A stretch of 64,000 nucleotides of DNA from Castor canadensis (lineage: Eukaryota; Chordata; Mammalia; Rodentia; Castoridae). This document shows, in pieces, positions 59,826-64,000 of this stretch. The DNA is taken from NCBI RefSeq assembly GCF_047511655.1, contig NC_133391.1, positions 106,305,384 to 106,369,383 of the forward strand, read 5' to 3'. Both the position numbers and the translations under genes were made by a program. The notes below the pieces were generated by a model. The model saw only the letters and a list, made by a program, of their open reading frames with translations, searched no databases and was not told the origin of the DNA. Positions within the stretch are counted from its first letter, which is position 1. Each line of letters begins with the position of its first letter.

Positions 59826-60285
59826 ATTTCTCAGGATATATAGGAATAATAGTCAGCTGACACCTTTTACACAACTGCTTGGTGAAATTCATTTAAATAA
59901 TGTCTTTTTATCCTCAAACTTCATATTAGTGCATCAATTATTATAGATGTCATGATTTAATCTATTCATATCCTTCTTTTTCAACTTGGTTTATGACAAC
60001 ATGCTTACAAAATCATTTTATTTCCTTAAATATTGAGAAAAACAATCATACCAGAAAAAAATTTTTGGAAAAAAATGGATCTTATAAAAAGTCTCACAAA
60101 TGAAATTAGTACAAGAAATACCCTCTTTTACCAGATGTGCCTATTTTTAAGATTGCATTCTATATTCTTTATCATTTGCACTTAAGCTATTTCTCTCCAA
60201 ATAACTATTTTCCTAAAAGGTTTAAGCATATATTTTAAAGAGGATAAGCCTTATTTTGGGTTTGAATGATGGTTCTTTCTGGATA
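59826..60285. other. Unique AT-rich DNA
   Basis: Nothing recognised. Confidence 0.45.
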
Positions 60286-60740
60286 GACTGACTTTCTGGA
60301 TAGACCAAAGGCAGTCTTAACTAAATGTTGCATGTATCATTTCCTGTCTTTCATGTCATGTGGAGACAAAGGCTATCCTCTTGGCCCTCATTGTGATGTT
60401 AATGCTGATCATCTAGTTAAAGTGGTGTCTGACTTTTCCACTGTGCAGTTACAATTTTTCCTCTTGCAACTAATAAGCACTCCATGTGAAGACTGTCAGC
60501 AGTACATGGGCACAATATATGTGCCAGAGCCTATCAGACCTCTGCAGAAGAGATCTAACCACAAACTAGCTAAGTAGCTGAGAAAGGACATGTTAAGGTC
60601 AAGCAAATATCCTGCCCCTCAAAAAACTTTTCCCTTAGATGTAGCATTCATTGATGATCCTTACTCAACCATAACCATAATGGTTATGAAATGATAATAT
60701 TCCTACTCTAGCACTGTCCATATTTAGCAGCTACTCTTTG
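60286..60740 (+). mobile_element. Ancient LINE-derived repeat, same family as 21960-22390
   Basis: AAAGTGGTGTCTGACTTTTC, CACTGTGCAGTTACAATTTT, CAAATATCCTGCCCCTC and CATTCATTGATGATCCTTAC are a well-known old mammalian repeat order that I place with L1M-type 3' regions. The open frame at 60332-60577 is not a gene. Confidence 0.5.
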
Positions 60741-62627
60741 TTCTTTAGAAGTTTCTATTTTATTTCATAGCAAGATGTTCATGGCTCATTCATACCTGCC
60801 GGTCCTAGGAACCAAGCAGCACTTTTTTCTGATACTCTTTGCTTTCTTGAAGTGGCAGTTGGTAATAGAAAGCAAAGTCTGGACACTAGGTGTGTTCACT
60901 GCTGCTAGGATGCATCTGCTTCCTTGTGGATATGCATGTACATGTATATACGTATGTACATAAACATGAAATTGTAGATGCATGCCCACATTTTAGAAAT
61001 CATATCTTTTACCTTTACCTCCATTTTAAATCTGCCTCACAGGGTGGGGTTCTTCCTTGTTTCCCCACTCCAAATTTTTATATTCTTTCTTCCACAGTGA
61101 GAATACAGAATTCCAACAACATCAACATGTTTGCTCATTCTTATATTACACCTAGAATATTTTCAGAATTGTGTTCAGGATATGTTTGTCTTCTCCACCT
61201 TCTATACCAACTTCCAAACATATTCAAGATTGAAGGGTGTATTAATATTTTATGTTTTCTCTCAGTCATTCCTCTATCCCTTCTGTTCCTTTCTTGCTTT
61301 TCCCTCCCTGTTCCTTGCCTTCTTCCTTCCTCCCTTCCTTCTCTTTCTTTTCCCTCCATACCTCCCTCCCTCCTTCCTTCCATAAATGTTGACTACATAG
61401 CAAAATTAATACAGCAGCTTTGGTGGCCCCATGCCATTCCTGTGTCCACCCTCTTCTTTGATTATAGTAGTCATGTATCCACTTTAGTTCTATTTCCATG
61501 GTTTTGTACTTATTGCTACTCTATTTGCAGTTACTCCAACAGCCCCTTCCTAATTACTTCTCCATTTATTCTTTTGTGTTTGCAGGTTTTTTCTTCGGCC
61601 TTTGACATTGTACATGTTTCTTAATCTCTGTAATATGCAACTATGTGAGTCTCTTGCCTCCAGCTTTAAATTATTCCTCTCAAAGAGAAAGCATGATTAG
61701 TTTACCTGATGTCTTCTCATGTCACTTTCCTACCTCTGATTGTTCCATCTTCTTTTACTTGCTTATTCCTCTAACTTATATCAATAAGTTGCAGCTAAGA
61801 TAATAGAAATAAATGGTAAAAAGCAGGAAGTCAATTAGTAAAAACCAATTCCTGACATTTTCTGTAGGAGGAAGTAATGTAAACCAGAAAGCATTTTTAG
61901 TTTTCTTGGCCTAATCAGTTTGGAGAACATCTTAAATTTTTGGTGTTTTCTAAATGTATTATTTATCTGAAATTAAAGATTGATGTAGAAGTTCTTCCTA
62001 AATTATTTCTTTGGATTATTATTTGCATATTTATTTTATTTGCATATGAGTACATTAAAATATTAAGAATATTTGTCTTGTTTATTTTATTCCTATAAAA
62101 AGTGGTTTTACTGTGAAACTAATAACACTTTAGATTCAGAATTGCTCATCTGCGTGGGCCTTCCTAAGACTCTAGGAAAGGCCTAGGTGATAAATTCACA
62201 TTATCATACATCATTGCAAAATTTTCAAAGTCAGATATTTTACCTACAATGAACCTTTGCCTCTTTTTATTCAGTCTTTCCTTTTGTTATAGTTTTCCTT
62301 GGCTTAACAAATTAGAGACTCTGAGAGCATTTTTTCTTAGCCAGAGTTAATAGAAAGTTAACATGAAGTTTAGACAACAATGAAGATATTATTAAACTTG
62401 TAATATGTTACAGCAGTGAAACTTTTGTGACAAATTGATTAGTGAAGTAATCAATTCAAAGAGTATTTAAAATAAGTCATTGCACAAGATAACTTAAAGT
62501 GCCTGAAATCTGATTGCTGTTATAACTTTAACAGAAGATTTCTCACAATTGAAAATGATACAAAATGTACATAATATTCAATAAGGAACCACAAGGCTGA
62601 TACATTTTAGACTATAAACTTTTTAAA
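60741..62627. other. Unique DNA with a pyrimidine-rich tract
   Basis: A TTCC/CCTT-rich stretch lies at about 61275-61385; frames across it are low complexity. The 244-codon frame at 60890-61624 is Cys- and Phe-rich, has no recognisable domain and crosses this tract, so I do not call it a gene. Confidence 0.45.
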
Positions 62628-63282
62628 AGGATTCAGGAAAAAAAGAACCCTCATACACTGCTGGTAGGAATGTAAGCTAATACAACCATTATGGAAAACA
62701 ACATGGATGTTCCTTAAAAAACTAGAAATAGATCTGCTATACAACAGTACCATTCCTAGGGATATACCTGAAGGAATGTGAGTCAAGTTACAATAAAGGC
62801 ACCTGCACACCCATGTTTATTGCAGCACTATTCACAATAGCCAAGCTAAGGAAACAGCTAAGATGCTCCACTACTGATAAATGGATTAAGAAAATGTGGT
62901 GTTTCTACACAATAGGATTTTACTCAGCCACAAAAAGAATGCAATTTTGTCATTTGCAGGTAAATGGATGGAATTGGAGAACATCATCTTAAGCAAAGTT
63001 AGGTTCAGAAGGCCAAAAGCTGAATTTTTGCCTTCATATGCATATTATAGACTTAAAACAAATGCAGCAATATTATGGGACACAGACCACACTAAGGGGA
63101 GGCTGCACACTGGAAGGATAGGGCAAGGGAAAGAAACAAAAAACTTGAATGTAGTTGAGGTGCTCAGTGTACAGGAATGAATATAGAAATCTTAAACTGG
63201 CTGGGACCACCATGGGAAGGGGACTAGGGAGGAGTGAAGAGGACTGGTAGAGATGAAGAGATGAATCTGTTGGGGTTGTAAT
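62628..63282 (+). mobile_element. 5'-truncated L1 3' end, cut by an endogenous retrovirus
   Basis: ACCCTCATACACTGCTGGTA, ACACCCATGTTTATTGCAGC and TGGATGGAATTGGAGAACAT are ORF2 C-terminal text. The older 3'UTR follows (GGGGAGGCTGCACACTGGAA) and stops without a poly(A) at the LTR boundary. Confidence 0.82.
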
Positions 63283-63564
63283 TGTTAGGAAAAACACCAC
63301 TCACAAAGAAAGCTCACGAGAAAAGTCTCACGTCCATAGAGCAAAGTTTAATGGCAGGCCCAAACTGCCAGGCTGGCTGGGGAAAGATGGTGCAACCCCA
63401 AGTCTGAGCAAGGAGTGACTTTTATAGAAGGGGAGGTTAAGGAAGTTAAGCGCATGCACAGTAGTCTCTGGTAGGGATGGGGCTGTCTTACAGCATGGGA
63501 ATTGTTTAAGGGCAGGGCTGCCATTTTGGCCAATTCACAAAATGGCAACATTGTTGTTCTATCA
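63283..63564 (-). mobile_element. Endogenous retrovirus 3' LTR (282 bp)
   Basis: On the minus strand it starts TGATAGAACAACAATG and ends GTTTTTCCTAACA, so it has TG...CA ends. A TATA-type box, CTATAAAAGTC, lies at about 63426-63416, and an ATTAAA poly(A) signal at 63352-63347. A polypurine tract adjoins its 5' edge, which makes it the 3' LTR. It is an old genomic copy. The class is not settled. Confidence 0.82.
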
Positions 63565-63582
63565 TTCCCCCATTTTTTCTTT
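63565..63582 (-). other. Retroviral polypurine tract
   Basis: On the minus strand AAAGAAAAAATGGGGGAA directly precedes the LTR start TG. In retroviruses the polypurine tract primes plus-strand DNA synthesis and always sits at this point. Confidence 0.85.
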
Positions 63583-64000
63583 AATAATGATGAGGCTGAA
63601 GATCAGGAATTGGGGCAAAGCATCAGTCTCTTCAGCTGCTTCTTGCTGGCAGGGGGTGTTGTGTGGGGCAGGATCCTCAGGCTCCTGTGTCCTGGTGGGG
63701 GCCCTCATAGCAGTCCTCTGGACAGTTCTGGAGAGGTTGATATTCCTGGAGGTACAACTGGTTAAACTTTTGATTAACAATAGCAGACATGTAGTATGAT
63801 ACAAGGGAGGAAGCTTAAGAATGGCAGAGCAAGAAACATAGGCATTAGGATGGGCATTGGCCAGGAGAACCACTGTGAAATGTTGTTCCTTAGACAATTT
63901 CAAGAGCCCTCCAATTCCCTTCTCCATTTTTCTGATTGTTTCTTGAGAGGTGCTGCCATTGGGGGAACCCAAGGTAGAAGATCCTTTTTGGAGAACAAGA
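63583..64000 (-). mobile_element. 3' internal region of the endogenous retrovirus (partial)
   Basis: This lies upstream of the polypurine tract in the viral sense and runs off the window. A 136-codon open frame (63972-63562) crosses the tract and stops on the first bases of the LTR. It contains a short hydrophobic stretch, but I cannot assign it to env or any other viral gene, and it may be chance. Confidence 0.6.

Noticed and set aside
60890..61624. 244-codon plus-strand frame
   Set aside because: It crosses a pyrimidine-rich tract, has low complexity and no domain, and has overlapping frames on both strands.

Overview
This is mammalian nuclear DNA, from a rodent genome and most likely a castorimorph (beaver-type) one. 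The evidence is one intact vertebrate housekeeping gene with spliceosomal introns, many LINE-1 copies, ancient mammalian repeats (MIR, L2, MER5, Tigger, MaLR LTRs), and SINEs that join a tRNA-Ala/ID-like head to B1 (7SL) units. The species call is inference from repeat style; nothing here names the species.

The window is gene-poor. The only protein gene I can support is COX7C (cytochrome c oxidase subunit 7C) on the minus strand, about 48135-50285. It has three exons: coding exon 1 at 50155-50229, exon 2 with the stop codon at 49148-49291, and a 3'UTR exon at about 48135-48240. The spliced reading frame is intact at 63 codons. The promoter lies in a CpG island (about 49830-50400) and carries an ETS-type site and two same-facing ZNF143/STAF-type motifs. 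Intron 2 hosts a box C/D snoRNA that I recognise as SNORD138, the precursor of miR-3607, 88 nt upstream of the last exon.

Layout. 1-7760: an ancient L1 split by a near full-length young L1 on the minus strand. That L1 has a repeated GC-rich 5'UTR, a broken ORF1, a broken ORF2 and a duplicated 3' end. 7760-17360: unique DNA, old L1 pieces, SINEs and microsatellites. 17364-21119: a 5'-truncated L1 with a clean 15-bp target-site duplication. 21320-30530: old LINE pieces, SINEs, a Tigger-like DNA transposon, L2 and MIR. 30538-31183: a truncated plus-strand L1. 32064-32410: a MaLR LTR. 33284-34972: an L1 whose 5'UTR is joined directly to its 3' end. 36190-44330: mostly unique DNA with SINEs. 44334-45945: an L1 with a 5' inversion. 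45946-50470: the COX7C locus. 51350-55115: MaLR LTRs and SINEs. 56302-57067: a truncated L1 with a target-site duplication. 58540-59825 and 62628-63282: plus-strand L1 3' ends. 63283-64000: the 3' LTR and 3' tail of an endogenous retrovirus on the minus strand, cut by the window edge.

I found no clearly new cellular system. The best signals are the COX7C/snoRNA host-gene arrangement, its ZNF143-type promoter, and several informative retrotransposon structures: a one-base ORF1/ORF2 overlap, repeated 5'UTR units, a duplicated 3' end, a 5'UTR-to-3'-end chimera, a twin-priming inversion, and a retroviral polypurine tract joined to its LTR.
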